A DNA stretch of 64,000 nucleotides from JAWOLE01 sp963815655. GTDB taxonomy: Bacteria > Acidobacteriota > Thermoanaerobaculia > UBA5066 > Gp7-AA6. The notes beneath the pieces were generated by a model that was not told where the DNA came from, did no database searches, and saw only the letters and a program-made list of their open reading frames with translations. Made by a program: the position numbers and the translations under genes. This document shows positions 1-8,504 of this stretch, piece by piece. Each line of letters starts with the position of its first letter. Within the stretch, counting starts at the first letter, position 1. The stretch is taken from assembly GCA_963815655.1 (NCBI GenBank), contig CAWFHK010000001.1, forward strand, positions 3,596,001-3,660,000, given 5' to 3'.

Positions 1-3000
1 GTTCAAGATCTGGCGCCGGGCAGCCGCATTCGGCTCGGCCGGATAGACGCCGTAATTGAACGGGGTTAGCGGGGAGCCGGCGATCTCGAACCCGCTCTGG
101 AAGCCGCGCAGCTGAACGGTAATCGGGATGGCGGGGCCGGCCGGGTTGGACGTCTGGATGTGAGCGCGGACGTACGTGGGCTTGTCCTTGATGAGCGGGA
201 CGCTGTTAGTCCAGTCCTGGATGGTCTGGTTGACTTCGAGGGCGACGAGTTCGACACCGCTGCCGGAAGTGGCGGAGAACTCGGAGGTGGAGCCGGCGAG
301 ATTCGTCGTAGTGGCGCTGATCCACGGGGGCGCCGCGAGAGTGCCGGAGGGGGGAGAGCCGACGACGAAGGGAGGCAGGCCGGTGATCGTCACGCAGAAG
401 TAGCCGTTTGTGTCCGGCGTGGCCGAGCCGAGGAAGACTTCGCCCTGGCCGTGGTCGGACGGATCGTGGATCGAGTTGGCGAAGAGATCGACCGAGACGG
501 TGTTGGGATTGATCGTGTCGACGTGTCCGTTGAACGTCGTCTGGTTGTGAGTCGGGTCCCAGGTGGCGGTGATGCCGTCGGGGAAGTTCATCAGGTCGTT
601 GGGCCCGGAGTCGCCGTCTCCCGCGTCGTTGGGCGTGACGCCTTCGCCGCCGAGGTCGATGCCGAGCACGCTGTTGTGGTGGATGGTGTTGCCGCGGATG
701 GAATCGCGCACGGCGGAGCCGAGGACGGTGACGCCGTTGCCCGGGTTGTAGGCGATCTGATTGGCCTGGATCGTGACGTCGGAGGCGCTGGAGTTGACGC
801 CGTCGAAGCCGTTGCCGAGCGCCGCGCCGGTGCTCTTGACGCCGATGCGGTTGCCGAGGACCTGGCAGAAGGAAGCGCCGGAGGGGATCGTGACGCCGTT
901 GCCGAGGTTGCCGGAGATGATGTTGGGGTCGTTGATGCTGCCGAGGGTGTCGGAAGCGCCCAGGAAGACCCCGTCGCCGATGTTGGCGACAGCGGCGGTG
1001 CCGGCGACGTTGGTGCCGATCAGGTTGCCCTTGATCGTGTTGCCGGGGCTGCCTGTGGAGAGCGAGTAGACGCCGAAGCCGCCGAACAGCGGGTCGCCGT
1101 TTCCGGAGACGACGTTGCCGGTGGCGGAGGAGGAGCCGAGGACCTTGGATCCCGGCCCCAGGACGACGCCCCCCTGGACGTTGGCGAGCGCCGCCGTACC
1201 GGCGGCGTTGGTCCCGATGAAGTTGTCGGAGATGGTGATCGGGCCGGTGCCGGTCGCGAAGACGCCGATCGGGTCGTTGCCCGAGATGAGGTTGCAGGAG
1301 CCGGTGCACGGTCCGCCCGCGGTCGTGCCGCTCGTGCCGCCGATGACGATCTGGGCGCTGGCGCTTCCGGAGACCGCGAGGATGCCCGCGACCGTGTTGG
1401 GATCGCCGGGAGGAAGGCCGGCCGAGGTGTTGGAGATCTTCGCGGTGCCGGTCACGTTGGTCCCGATGAAGTTGCCGGTGATGGTGGTCAACGTCGCCAT
1501 GGAGTCTTCGTCCTTGATTCCCCACGCGCCGTTTCCGGAGATCAGGTTGTTCGCAATCGTCGTGTTGGGCGCCCCCGGGCTGATGATCCAGATGCCGTGC
1601 TGCAGATTGCCGACGGCCGCCGTGCCGGCCGGATTGGTGCCGATCTTGTTGGCCTTGATGATCGTGTTGGTGGTGTAGGCACAGCTGCCCGAGCAGAAGT
1701 TGTTCAGGTCGATGGCGCCGCCGTGCCCCTCGAAGGAGTTCGCCCCCGGATCGCCGTTGCCGGAGATGACGTTTCCGGCGCCCGCGGCGGCGCCGCCGAT
1801 CAGCGTGCTGTCGGCGAAGAGGTTGAAGGCGACTTCCGCGTTGAACAGCGCGCTCCCCCCGGTGACGGTCGTCCCGATGTAGTTGCCCTGGAAGACGTTG
1901 CCCGAGGCGAACGTGCTCGCGCCGAAGATCTGGACGCCGACGTAATCGTTGCCCGAGATCAGGTTGCGCGCCGCGCCCGTCGTCCCGCCGATCGTGTTGA
2001 GCGACGTGTTCTGGATGCTGATGCCGATGTGATTCGGCTTCGCGATCGTCCCGGTCGCGTCCGTGCCGATGAAGTTCGCCTCGAGAAGCGCGTTCTTCAC
2101 CAGCGGGCCGCCCGTCACGATGTAGATGCCGATGCCGCCGGAAGTGCCGTGGAACGTGTTGACGGCGAGCCCCCGGACGACGCAGTCGCTCACGTTCAAG
2201 GTCAGGCCGATCAGGCTTCCGGAAACGGGCCCCGACAGCTCGATCAGGGGCGTGCTGGAGTAGCCCGGCTGCGTGGTCCCGTCGATCGTGACGGCGTCCG
2301 TGATCGTGGGGAGCGAGCTCGTCACGGAGATCGTGTGGACCCCCGCGCCGGGGATCGCGAAGTTGATCGTGTCGGCTCCCGCCAGCGCGTCGGCCTCCTG
2401 GATCGCCGCCCGCAGCGTGCAGTTGCCGCTGGAGTCCGCGCAGATGCCGTTGCCGGGGGAGGCGTCAGGCGTATCCGCGGCGGAGTTGACCGTGAGGGTC
2501 GCCGCGGCCGCCGTCAGCACGACGGCCGGCGCGATGGAGCCGGAATGGAGAACGACCAGGTCGCTCAAGGCGTCCGGGTTCAGCCGCATCGGCAGGACCG
2601 CGACCGGATTGCCCGAGACGTCGAGAGACGCGACCCGCTCGAATCCGGCGCCGCCGGTCCGCGCCGGCGTCGGCGCAGCGCCGTTCTCCGCGGTCGCCGA
2701 GACCACATGCAGCCGGCTCGCCCCCTCCTCGACCACCACGAGGTCGTCGGCCGCGGCTCCCGAGAGCCGGGTGGTCACGATGGCACGCCCGCCCGTCACC
2801 GGCTCGCCGACGGCCTCGGTCAGGTCCCAGTCCTTCAGGTCCGCCGCGCGCGCGGCCATGGCTCCAGAGACTTGCGAGGAGCTGTTCGGGAAAAAGGGCC
2901 TCGGCGCCGGCCCGCCTTGCGGCGCCGCGGACAGGAGCGTCGCGGCCTGGCTGTCCGACGGCAGCGCGGGAGACTCCCTTGGCGTGAGCAGGAAGAGGCC

Positions 3001-3960
3001 GCCCGCTTCCGACACCAGCGCGACGCCCTCCCGCGAGGCCGTCCCGAAGAGCCCGGTCGTGACAGCCGCGGCGGCAAAGGGGAGCGACCGCCACTCGATG
3101 CGGGAGGTTGGCTCGCCGGCAAGACCGCGCGGGCGTCCATGCAGGAGGAGAAACTCGCTCCCGCAGGCGGCCACGAGATCGGGGAACCGATCGTCGTCCA
3201 GCTGTCCCAGGGCGAGAGCCGTGGCCGGCGCTCGGAGAGGAACCTTCTCGGGCGTCGCGATCAGGAGGTCGGACGGGAACACCAGGAGCGCCGGTCCCCG
3301 GCGCCCGAGCACGGCAACGGCGACGCCGACGTTGCCGGCGCGAGGATCGATCACGCCCGCCGCCACCGCGGTGACGGCGCCCGGCAGGTCCTTCACGCGC
3401 AGATCGCCGAACCCCCGGCCGTTTCCGCGCAGCAGGTAGAGCGCGCCCGAGCCGCGCGACGTGAAAAGGAGATCGGCGTAACCGTCTCTGTCGAAGTCTC
3501 CGGCCGCCATCAGCTCCGGAGCCTCCGGCAGCTCGAAGGCGCGATCCACGGGGAGGAAGGGAGAATCGGTGAACTCGCCCCGCTCTCTCCGTCCGGCCGC
3601 TTCCCGGCTGTTGGGGAAGATGGCGTCCACGTTTCCGCGGAAGAGCGTCACAACTCCCCGTCCCTCCATCCGGTAGCCGGCCAGGAGATCCGGCACGCCA
3701 TCCCCGTCGAAGTCGGCCGAGGCAAGAGCCAGCGGGATGCCTGATTCCTTCAGACGCGCAATGGCGCTCTCCCCGAGGTTGACCGCGAGGTCGCGGCCGT
3801 CCTGCAGCTGGATTCGCGGATTGCCTCTCGCGAGCGCGGCCACGGTGGCGCGCTCCTGCTCGCCGGCCGGGCCGCTCTGAGGCGGCGGCGCCGAAAGAGC
3901 GCCCAGCGCTGCGAGGACGACCACCGCCGGAATGTGAACCAGCGCGCGAGAAGGCTTCAA
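1..3960 (-). CDS. Giant secreted FG-GAP / CSLREA / beta-helix protein (3' end outside window)
   Basis: The reading frame is open from a TTG at 3960 to the window edge, so the C-terminus is missing. The N-terminus (KPSRALVHIPAVVVLAAL) is a plausible signal peptide. Residues from about 65 to 450 carry FG-GAP/VCBS calcium-loop repeats such as DFDGDGVPDLL and DFDRDGYADLL. Near residue 505 comes a CSLREA-like segment (CTLRAAIQEADAL), followed by some 600 residues of beta-helix repeats built on NxIGTNxxGTAA and NxISGN motifs. Proteins of this design are secreted or surface-anchored in environmental bacteria; the ligand cannot be told from sequence. An in-frame TTG at 3990 is an alternative start, and neither has a clear ribosome site. 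The frame is read from codon continuity and motif content. An overlapping plus-strand frame of similar length is noncoding. Confidence 0.85.
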   Translation of the reverse strand, partial: MKPSRALVHIPAVVVLAALGALSAPPPQSGPAGEQERATVAALARGNPRIQLQDGRDLAVNLGESAIARLKESGIPLALASADFDGDGVPDLLAGYRMEGRGVVTLFRGNVDAIFPNSREAAGRRERGEFTDSPFLPVDRAFELPEAPELMAAGDFDRDGYADLLFTSRGSGALYLLRGNGRGFGDLRVKDLPGAVTAVAAGVIDPRAGNVGVAVAVLGRRGPALLVFPSDLLIATPEKVPLRAPATALALGQLDDDRFPDLVAACGSEFLLLHGRPRGLAGEPTSRIEWRSLPFAAAAVTTGLFGTASREGVALVSEAGGLFLLTPRESPALPSDSQAATLLSAAPQGGPAPRPFFPNSSSQVSGAMAARAADLKDWDLTEAVGEPVTGGRAIVTTRLSGAAADDLVVVEEGASRLHVVSATAENGAAPTPARTGGAGFERVASLDVSGNPVAVLPMRLNPDALSDLVVLHSGSIAPAVVLTAAAATLTVNSAADTPDASPGNGICADSSGNCTLRAAIQEADALAGADTINFAIPGAGVHTISVTSSLPTITDAVTIDGTTQPGYSSTPLIELSGPVSGSLIGLTLNVSDCVVRGLAVNTFHGTSGGIGIYIVTGGPLVKNALLEANFIGTDATGTIAKPNHIGISIQNTSLNTIGGTTGAARNLISGNDYVGVQIFGASTFASGNVFQGNYIGTTVTGGSALFNAEVAFNLFADSTLIGGAAAGAGNVISGNGDPGANSFEGHGGAIDLNNFCSGSCAYTTNTIIKANKIGTNPAGTAAVGNLQHGIWIISPGAPNTTIANNLISGNGAWGIKDEDSMATLTTITGNFIGTNVTGTAKISNTSAGLPPGDPNTVAGILAVSGSASAQIVIGGTSGTTAGGPCTGSCNLISGNDPIGVFATGTGPITISDNFIGTNAAGTAALANVQGGVVLGPGSKVLGSSSATGNVVSGNGDPLFGGFGVYSLSTGSPGNTIKGNLIGTNVAGTAAVANIGDGVFLGASDTLGSINDPNIISGNLGNGVTIPSGASFCQVLGNRIGVKSTGAALGNGFDGVNSSASDVTIQANQIAYNPGNGVTVLGSAVRDSIRGNTIHHNSVLGIDLGGEGVTPNDAGDGDSGPNDLMNFPDGITATWDPTHNQTTFNGHVDTINPNTVSVDLFANSIHDPSDHGQGEVFLGSATPDTNGYFCVTITGLPPFVVGSPPSGTLAAPPWISATTTNLAGSTSEFSATSGSGVELVALEVNQTIQDWTNSVPLIKDKPTYVRAHIQTSNPAGPAIPITVQLRGFQSGFEIAGSPLTPFNYGVYPAEPNAAARRQILN

Positions 3961-4138
3961 ACTGATCTTGCCGTCGGAACGGTCAATCAATGTGGGAACG
4001 GATTATTTCAAAAGAAAACCGAAAATCAGCCATTCCGTCGTCAGATCGCGTTCAACCATTCGACTTTGGTACAAAGCCTGCCCAGCCGTCCGCGCGACCG
4101 GCTGAAAGGACACCGGTCACGTTCGTGAATCGCGCGCG

Positions 4139-4771
4139 CTAGGGTCGGTGTTTCCCGGGGGGAGTCACGGTCGGAGTCCAGGTGACAGCGAGGCGGAAGG
4201 GGACATCTTCTCCCTCGTAGTAGGCGCCCGGCTTGCGCGTCGCTGTCGGGCGAGGTGTGACGGCGCGGGTGATCGTCGCGGTCGGCGTGGCCGTCTCTGT
4301 GGCAGGGGCATGGGTTTCCGTTGCGGGCACGGCGGTCGCCGTCGCGGGGACCGATGTCGTGGTGGGGATGGGACGCGTCGCCGTCGCCCTGGCGCGCACG
4401 GGCGTGGACGTGGGACGCGGAGCGGCCGTCGCGGCCTCCCGGACGGCCGCGGTCGCTCTCGGGCGCGGGTTCGGGGTCGGCGTCGGTCGAGCCGGAGGCG
4501 CGGTTGCCGGCGCGGCCGGCCGCGGAGTGAGTGTCGCCGTCGACGCGGGAGAGATCTTCTCCTCATACAGAACGCCCGGCGTCCGGTCGGAGTGCGACGC
4601 GGAAGGCGCCGTCACGACCGGCATCGAGGTGCGCGTCGGGGGAGGGACGCCGGCTGATCTCGTGGGAACGGGAGTCGGCGTCGGAGTCGCGAGCCGGGCA
4701 ACGACCACGCGCGTGGTGCTGCAGCTCGAAACGGCGAAGAGCACCATCACGGCAGCGAGCGCTCTCTTCAT
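4139..4771 (-). CDS. Thr/Pro-rich lipoprotein with two YE-box motifs
   Basis: The start at 4771 gives a type II signal peptide: MKRALAAVMVLFAVSSC, with lipobox VSSC and cysteine at residue 17. The rest is low-complexity Thr/Pro/Ala sequence (TPTPTPVPT, ATATRPIPT), probably an extended linker on the cell surface or in the periplasm. Two related islands break it: PGVLYEEKISPA near the middle and PGAYYEGEDVPFRL near the C-terminus. The protein ends shortly after the second island. I do not recognise a family. It lies 140 bp downstream of the giant surface protein on the same strand order but probably has its own transcript. An upstream ATG at 4789 is possible but would put six residues before the lysine-containing n-region. 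Function unknown. Confidence 0.65.
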   Translation of the reverse strand: MKRALAAVMVLFAVSSCSTTRVVVARLATPTPTPVPTRSAGVPPPTRTSMPVVTAPSASHSDRTPGVLYEEKISPASTATLTPRPAAPATAPPARPTPTPNPRPRATAAVREAATAAPRPTSTPVRARATATRPIPTTTSVPATATAVPATETHAPATETATPTATITRAVTPRPTATRKPGAYYEGEDVPFRLAVTWTPTVTPPGKHRP

Positions 4772-4805
4772 GATGCCCGCGCGCAGCATATACCTGACGC
4801 CGGCG

Positions 4806-4905
4806 AGGGACTGGGGGAGTGAGGGACCGGGAGACTGGGGGACTGGGAGACTTGGTCTCGTGCGATCGCCCCGTCACCCGGTCTCCCGCTCTCCCAGTCA
4901 TTCAT
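4806..4905. repeat. Period 7-8 array, two inverted arms
   Basis: The left arm (4807-4852) repeats GGGAGACT/GGGGGACT words. The right arm (4873-4902) repeats GGTCTCCC/GCTCTCCC, their reverse complement, so the two arms can form a hairpin between the lipoprotein and DUF4442 genes. Confidence 0.7.
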
Positions 4906-4926
4906 TGACCGATAATCGGCGGCTCC

Positions 4927-5421
4927 ATGTCGAGTCTGCGGCTCATCCGGGAAACTCTCGCTCTCAGGATCTGGGCATTCGCGAAAATCCGACTGATCTC
5001 GTACGTGAGGCCGCGCGTCGTCGCCCTGACGGACGAGCGCTGCGAGATCGTCGTCCCGCTCTCCTGGCGCACGCGCAATCACCTGCGCTCGATGTACTTC
5101 GGCGCTCTCTGCACCGGGGCCGACGCCGCCGCGGCGCTCGCCGCGCTGAAGGCTTCGCGGAAGGCTGGCGGCCGGGTCGCCATCGTGTTCAAGGACATGC
5201 AGGCGGAGTTCGTCAAGCGCGCCGAAGCCGATGTCCACTTCTCCTGCGATCAGAGCCGGGAGATCCTGGCCCTGATCGAAAGAGCTGATGTCTCGGGCGA
5301 GCGTGAGAACCTCCCGGTCCGCGTCGTCGCGACGGTGCCGAAGCTCCTGGGTGCCGAGCCGGTGGCCCGCTTCACGCTGACGCTGTCGGTCCGGCGACGC
5401 GACTCCGAGGCGCGTTCATAA
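4927..5421 (+). CDS. DUF4442 hotdog-fold protein
   Basis: The product is 164 aa, with the size and layout of DUF4442 proteins, which belong to the thioesterase-like hotdog superfamily. The conserved core reads VALTDERCEIVVPLSWRTRNH, then a SMYFGALCTGAD segment like the central helix of PaaI-type hotdog proteins, then a C-terminal beta-rich part. Substrate and activity are unknown for the family, although CoA- or acyl-thioester binding is usually proposed. It lies 20 bp upstream of proC in the same orientation and may be cotranscribed with it. The array just upstream replaces any obvious promoter. I see no signal peptide, so it is probably cytoplasmic. Confidence 0.75.
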   Translation: MSSLRLIRETLALRIWAFAKIRLISYVRPRVVALTDERCEIVVPLSWRTRNHLRSMYFGALCTGADAAAALAALKASRKAGGRVAIVFKDMQAEFVKRAEADVHFSCDQSREILALIERADVSGERENLPVRVVATVPKLLGAEPVARFTLTLSVRRRDSEARS

Positions 5422-5441
5422 TCGGGGGCAGGAGAGGGCAA

Positions 5442-6311
5442 ATGGTCGCAAAGCGAATCGCGGTGATCGGGGCGGGGAACATGGGGACGGCTCTCCTGCG
5501 GGGCATTCTCGCTTCGGGGTGGGGATCGAAGGAGAACCTGATCGCCTCGCATCCCAAGCGCGCCAAGGGCGAGGCGCTCGCCTCGGAGCTCGGCATCGCC
5601 GTGACGGAGAAGAACGCCGAGGCCGCGCGGCAGGCGCAGATCGTCATCCTCGGCGTGAAGCCTCAGATCCTGGAGTCGGTGCTGCTGGAGATCCGGCCCG
5701 CGCTTGCCCGGGACGCGCTCCTGATCTCGATCGCCGCGGGCTTCCCGACTTCCCGAATCGAGGCGGCCTTCGCGGGCTCGGTCCCGGTCGTCCGCGCCAT
5801 GCCGAACGTCGCCGCGGTCGTGCGAGCGAGCGCGACGGTCCTCTGCGCGGGCCGGCACGCGGCGGCCGGGCATCTTGCCGACGCGCGCCGCATCTTCGAG
5901 TCGATCGGCCTCGTCGTGGAGCTGCCCGAATACCAGCTGGACGCCGTGACCGGACTCTCCGGCTCCGGTCCCATGTACGTCTTCCAGATCATCGAGGGCC
6001 TGTCCGACGCCGGAGTGCGCGTCGGCCTCTCGCGGGACGTCTCGACGGCGCTGACGGTTCAGACGCTCGTCGGCGCGGCGAAGATGGCCGAGGTGCTGAA
6101 GACCCATCCCGGCATCCTCAAGGACTCCGTCACGTCGCCGGGAGGAACGGCGATTGCCGCGCTGCACAGCCTGGAGAGAAACCGGCTGCGCGCGATCCTC
6201 ATGGACGCCGTCGAAGTCGCGACCGCGCGCTCGAAGGAGCTGGGCCAGGCGGCCGCGGCGGCAACTTCCGTTGGCCCGACGCGCAGGAAGATGCCTGCCC
6301 GGAAACGCTGA
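5442..6311 (+). CDS. proC: Pyrroline-5-carboxylate reductase
   Basis: This enzyme reduces 1-pyrroline-5-carboxylate to L-proline with NAD(P)H, the last step of proline synthesis. The 289-aa length is typical. The N-terminal Rossmann motif is IAVIGAGNMGTALL (residues 6-19). The ProC signature region VTGLSGSGPMYVFQIIEGL lies near residue 170, and the C-terminal dimerisation helices include the conserved SPGGTAIAALHSLE segment. The start follows a good ribosome site (GGAGAGGG) 5 bp before the ATG. The gene ends 5 bp from the end of the convergent relE-like gene. The last dozen residues (GPTRRKMPARKR) are a basic tail beyond the conserved fold. Confidence 0.95.
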   Translation: MVAKRIAVIGAGNMGTALLRGILASGWGSKENLIASHPKRAKGEALASELGIAVTEKNAEAARQAQIVILGVKPQILESVLLEIRPALARDALLISIAAGFPTSRIEAAFAGSVPVVRAMPNVAAVVRASATVLCAGRHAAAGHLADARRIFESIGLVVELPEYQLDAVTGLSGSGPMYVFQIIEGLSDAGVRVGLSRDVSTALTVQTLVGAAKMAEVLKTHPGILKDSVTSPGGTAIAALHSLERNRLRAILMDAVEVATARSKELGQAAAAATSVGPTRRKMPARKR

Positions 6312-6316
6312 AGCAA

Positions 6317-6592
6317 TCAGGCCCTGTCGTCGTAAACGGAGCTTCTGTGTCCGATTCGAAGTACTCGGACCCGCTCTGCTTCACCCCCGACGGCGCAGAC
6401 GATGCGGTAGTCGCCGACTCGGTACCTCCACAGGCCCACCTTCTCCCCGCGCAACGCTTTCCCGAATCGGCGAGGGTCTTCCTCGCCGGCGACTCGCTCA
6501 CGCAAGTAACGGAGGATTCGCCGTTGGATCTGATGGTCGAGGCGAGAGAGCTCTTTGAAGGCGGCCGGATCGAAGTCAATCGCCCAGGCCAA
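6317..6592 (-). CDS. RelE/ParE-family toxin
   Basis: The 91-aa product has the typical RelE layout: an N-terminal strand-helix part (AIDFDPAAFKELSRLD), a helix-rich middle, then WRYRVGDYRIVCAV and a C-terminal VLRIGHRSSVYDD. RelE toxins are ribosome-dependent mRNA endonucleases that use basic and tyrosine residues; the Arg/Tyr-rich GLWRYRVGDYR segment and the C-terminal His/Arg/Tyr fit this. The gene overlaps the upstream antitoxin by 17 bp, which supports coupled expression from the promoter near 6807-6835. It meets proC tail to tail. Toxicity is inferred from the family only. Confidence 0.9.
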   Translation of the reverse strand: MAWAIDFDPAAFKELSRLDHQIQRRILRYLRERVAGEEDPRRFGKALRGEKVGLWRYRVGDYRIVCAVGGEAERVRVLRIGHRSSVYDDRA

Positions 6593-6788
6593 GCCGCCGC
6601 TCCACTTCCTCGATGGGAATGCCGGGCAGGTTCTTTTCGAGACGAGTGATGGCCAGCAGGTAATCCTCCTGGTCCTCCAGAAACTCCACGATCGCGAGCT
6701 TGGCGTAGTGGCTCTTGGTTCGTCCGGTCTTGCGAGCCAGCGCTTCGAGCCGCTTCTCGACCTTGGGGGGGAGTCTCAATGCCAGCAT
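6576..6788 (-). CDS. RelB-type ribbon-helix-helix antitoxin
   Basis: The 70-aa product begins MLALRLPPKVEKRLEALA, a ribbon-helix-helix DNA-binding N-terminus, and has a C-terminal helical tail (LLAITRLEKNLPGIPIEEVERR) of the kind that wraps the toxin. The start at 6788 is fixed by a GGAGGT ribosome site 4 bp upstream and by the family's usual length; the frame stays open further upstream, but that region holds the promoter. It is expected to neutralise the overlapping RelE-like toxin and repress its own operon by binding the palindrome at 6799-6814. Confidence 0.88.
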   Translation of the reverse strand: MLALRLPPKVEKRLEALARKTGRTKSHYAKLAIVEFLEDQEDYLLAITRLEKNLPGIPIEEVERRLGLGD

Positions 6789-6798
6789 GCCAACCTCC

Positions 6799-6835
6799 GC
6801 TATACATGTATAGCAAGCGAGGAATCTGGAGTCAA
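6799..6835 (-). promoter_or_regulatory. relBE promoter with palindromic operator
   Basis: Read on the minus strand, TTGACT (6835-6830) and TATACA (6812-6807) are exactly 17 bp apart, a near-consensus sigma-70 promoter. The -10 lies inside the perfect palindrome GCTATACATGTATAGC (6799-6814), a likely RelB binding site that would occlude polymerase. The ribosome site follows directly. Confidence 0.8.
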
Positions 6836-6849
6836 GGGAAGTTCGAAAC

Positions 6850-8436
6850 CTACAGCGTTCGCGCGTACTGTGCGGCGTCCTGCTTCCAGACGACGACGCC
6901 GCAGAAACGGTCTCCCTCGGGGCAGACGGGGCGGACCTGCGCGAAGTGGCGCAGCGTGCAGGGAGGGAGGAGCCACGGCCCGATCCGCGGGTTGACCTCG
7001 CGGATCTGCAGGGCTTCATCGAGGGATGCGCGCCAGATCTCCTCCTGCGCGTTGTAGCAGAGGCGCATCGCGAACTTGTGGTGCAAGTTCAGCAGGTCCG
7101 CCGACTCGGTGAAGCGGATCGCGACCGCGTTGGGCAGGAGATACGCGGCGTACTCGTCTGGAACGCCGCGCGCGCGGAGCGCGTTGATCGCCTCCCAGCT
7201 TTCGTCCATCGTCCGGCGGTAGAGGTCCTCGGCCTCCGCCACGTCGGCGACGAGCATCGGGACGATGAAGTCGGGCTCCTCGGAAAGGTACGCCGGCAGG
7301 GCCGGCCGGGACGCGGGCGTCATCCGGTGGCGCTGGTCCTGGCTGTCGGCCGTGTGCGAGAGCTTCTTGCGGAACGTGTACGACGGGTGAAAGAGCGCCC
7401 GCGAGAGCTTGCCGTGCGTCGTGAGCGTCAGCGTCTCGCCGAGCAGCCGGTTCTTCGAAGGATCGAGCGCGAGGCGGATCGCCTCGTCGTCGGAGAGCGC
7501 GGCGCGGGCGATGCCCAGGATCTCGCGGACGGAGGACGCGAGAATCTCCTCGTTGTTGGCCTTCCAATCCACCAGGCGCGACACGCGGCCGGACAGGTCC
7601 CGGTCGAATTCCCGCCGAAAATCTCCCGACGCCGGCCGCCCTCCCGCGAGCGACTGAAAGAGCGCGTATTCGGGAGTCTCTTCGAGCGGCAGCGGCTCTT
7701 GGAGGACGGCTTCGTAGAGCGGGTCGTGCCGCAGGACCTCATCGACCATCTGTCCCACGATCTCGCGCTGCTCGGTCGGCGCGTCGAAGGACTCGCAGAG
7801 CCGCCAGTAGCGAAAGAGCGTGATGCCGGAGACGGTGTGGTACAGGTACGCGAACGTCGCGACCGGCAGGACGTAGCGCGCGATCTCCTGCGCGCGCTTC
7901 TGGACCGAGCCGGCGAACTTCTTCCGCCCGTCTCCCCGCGTACGTCCGGGGAAGATGCCGAAATACCGCTCCCCCGCGATCGGCGTCAGGAGCTGCGTCA
8001 GGCGCTCGTAGGCAGCCTGCTGGGCGAGCGCCGTCTTTTCGTAGAGATCGCGCTCGGCGGGCCCCATCGGCGGCACGGCGTAATTGCCCCCCTTGACCTC
8101 GACGTACCGCTGCGAAACCTGCTCCGAGTTGTAAAACGGATGGCTGTGCAGGAAGCTCCAGAGGAACTGCCGCGACACGTTCTCCAGCGCGAACTGGAAG
8201 TGCGCGTGCTGGAACGTCGTGTGGTGCCCTGCCGCGTAGATGGACCTCGCCAGCGCGTCCCGCCTCTCCGGCTTGGCCGAAGCCTGGTCCTCCGTGACGA
8301 TCCCCCTGGCCGAGTAGCAAGTCCGCGCCGTCGCGACGACGTTCTCGAACGGCCTCTCGAACGCGTGCACGAGCCGGACGCGGGGGGGCGGAGACGTGAA
8401 GCCAAACGCGCGCTCGGTTCGAGGAAGGGTCGACAT
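6850..8436 (-). CDS. thyX: Double-domain FAD-dependent thymidylate synthase (ThyX)
   Basis: ThyX methylates dUMP to dTMP using methylenetetrahydrofolate, FAD and NADPH. At 528 aa this is about twice a classical ThyX (220-250 aa) and reads as two tandem ThyX-like halves. The N-terminal half has GHHTTFQHAHFQFALENVSR and then HSHPFYNSEQVSQRY, matching the flavin- and substrate-binding segment around the usual RHR motif but with HSH in its place. The C-terminal half keeps QDQRHRMTPASRP, with an intact RHR. Catalytic residues may therefore be shared between the halves. It lies 68 bp downstream of arsR on the same strand. No thyA is seen in the window. The double-length arrangement is inferred from the repeated motif pattern. 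Confidence 0.88.
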   Translation of the reverse strand: MSTLPRTERAFGFTSPPPRVRLVHAFERPFENVVATARTCYSARGIVTEDQASAKPERRDALARSIYAAGHHTTFQHAHFQFALENVSRQFLWSFLHSHPFYNSEQVSQRYVEVKGGNYAVPPMGPAERDLYEKTALAQQAAYERLTQLLTPIAGERYFGIFPGRTRGDGRKKFAGSVQKRAQEIARYVLPVATFAYLYHTVSGITLFRYWRLCESFDAPTEQREIVGQMVDEVLRHDPLYEAVLQEPLPLEETPEYALFQSLAGGRPASGDFRREFDRDLSGRVSRLVDWKANNEEILASSVREILGIARAALSDDEAIRLALDPSKNRLLGETLTLTTHGKLSRALFHPSYTFRKKLSHTADSQDQRHRMTPASRPALPAYLSEEPDFIVPMLVADVAEAEDLYRRTMDESWEAINALRARGVPDEYAAYLLPNAVAIRFTESADLLNLHHKFAMRLCYNAQEEIWRASLDEALQIREVNPRIGPWLLPPCTLRHFAQVRPVCPEGDRFCGVVVWKQDAAQYARTL

Positions 8437-8504
8437 CGCCTGCGTGCCATTATCCCCTCTGAGAGGGTCCGAACCGGAGGATTGCGCCCCGAGTCGATGC
8501 CCGG

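Noticed and set aside
160..3744. A plus-strand reading frame of about 1,190 codons opposite the surface protein
   Set aside because: It has no domain pattern and shows low-complexity Asp/Gly/Val/Arg composition; the minus strand encodes clear FG-GAP, CSLREA and beta-helix motifs.
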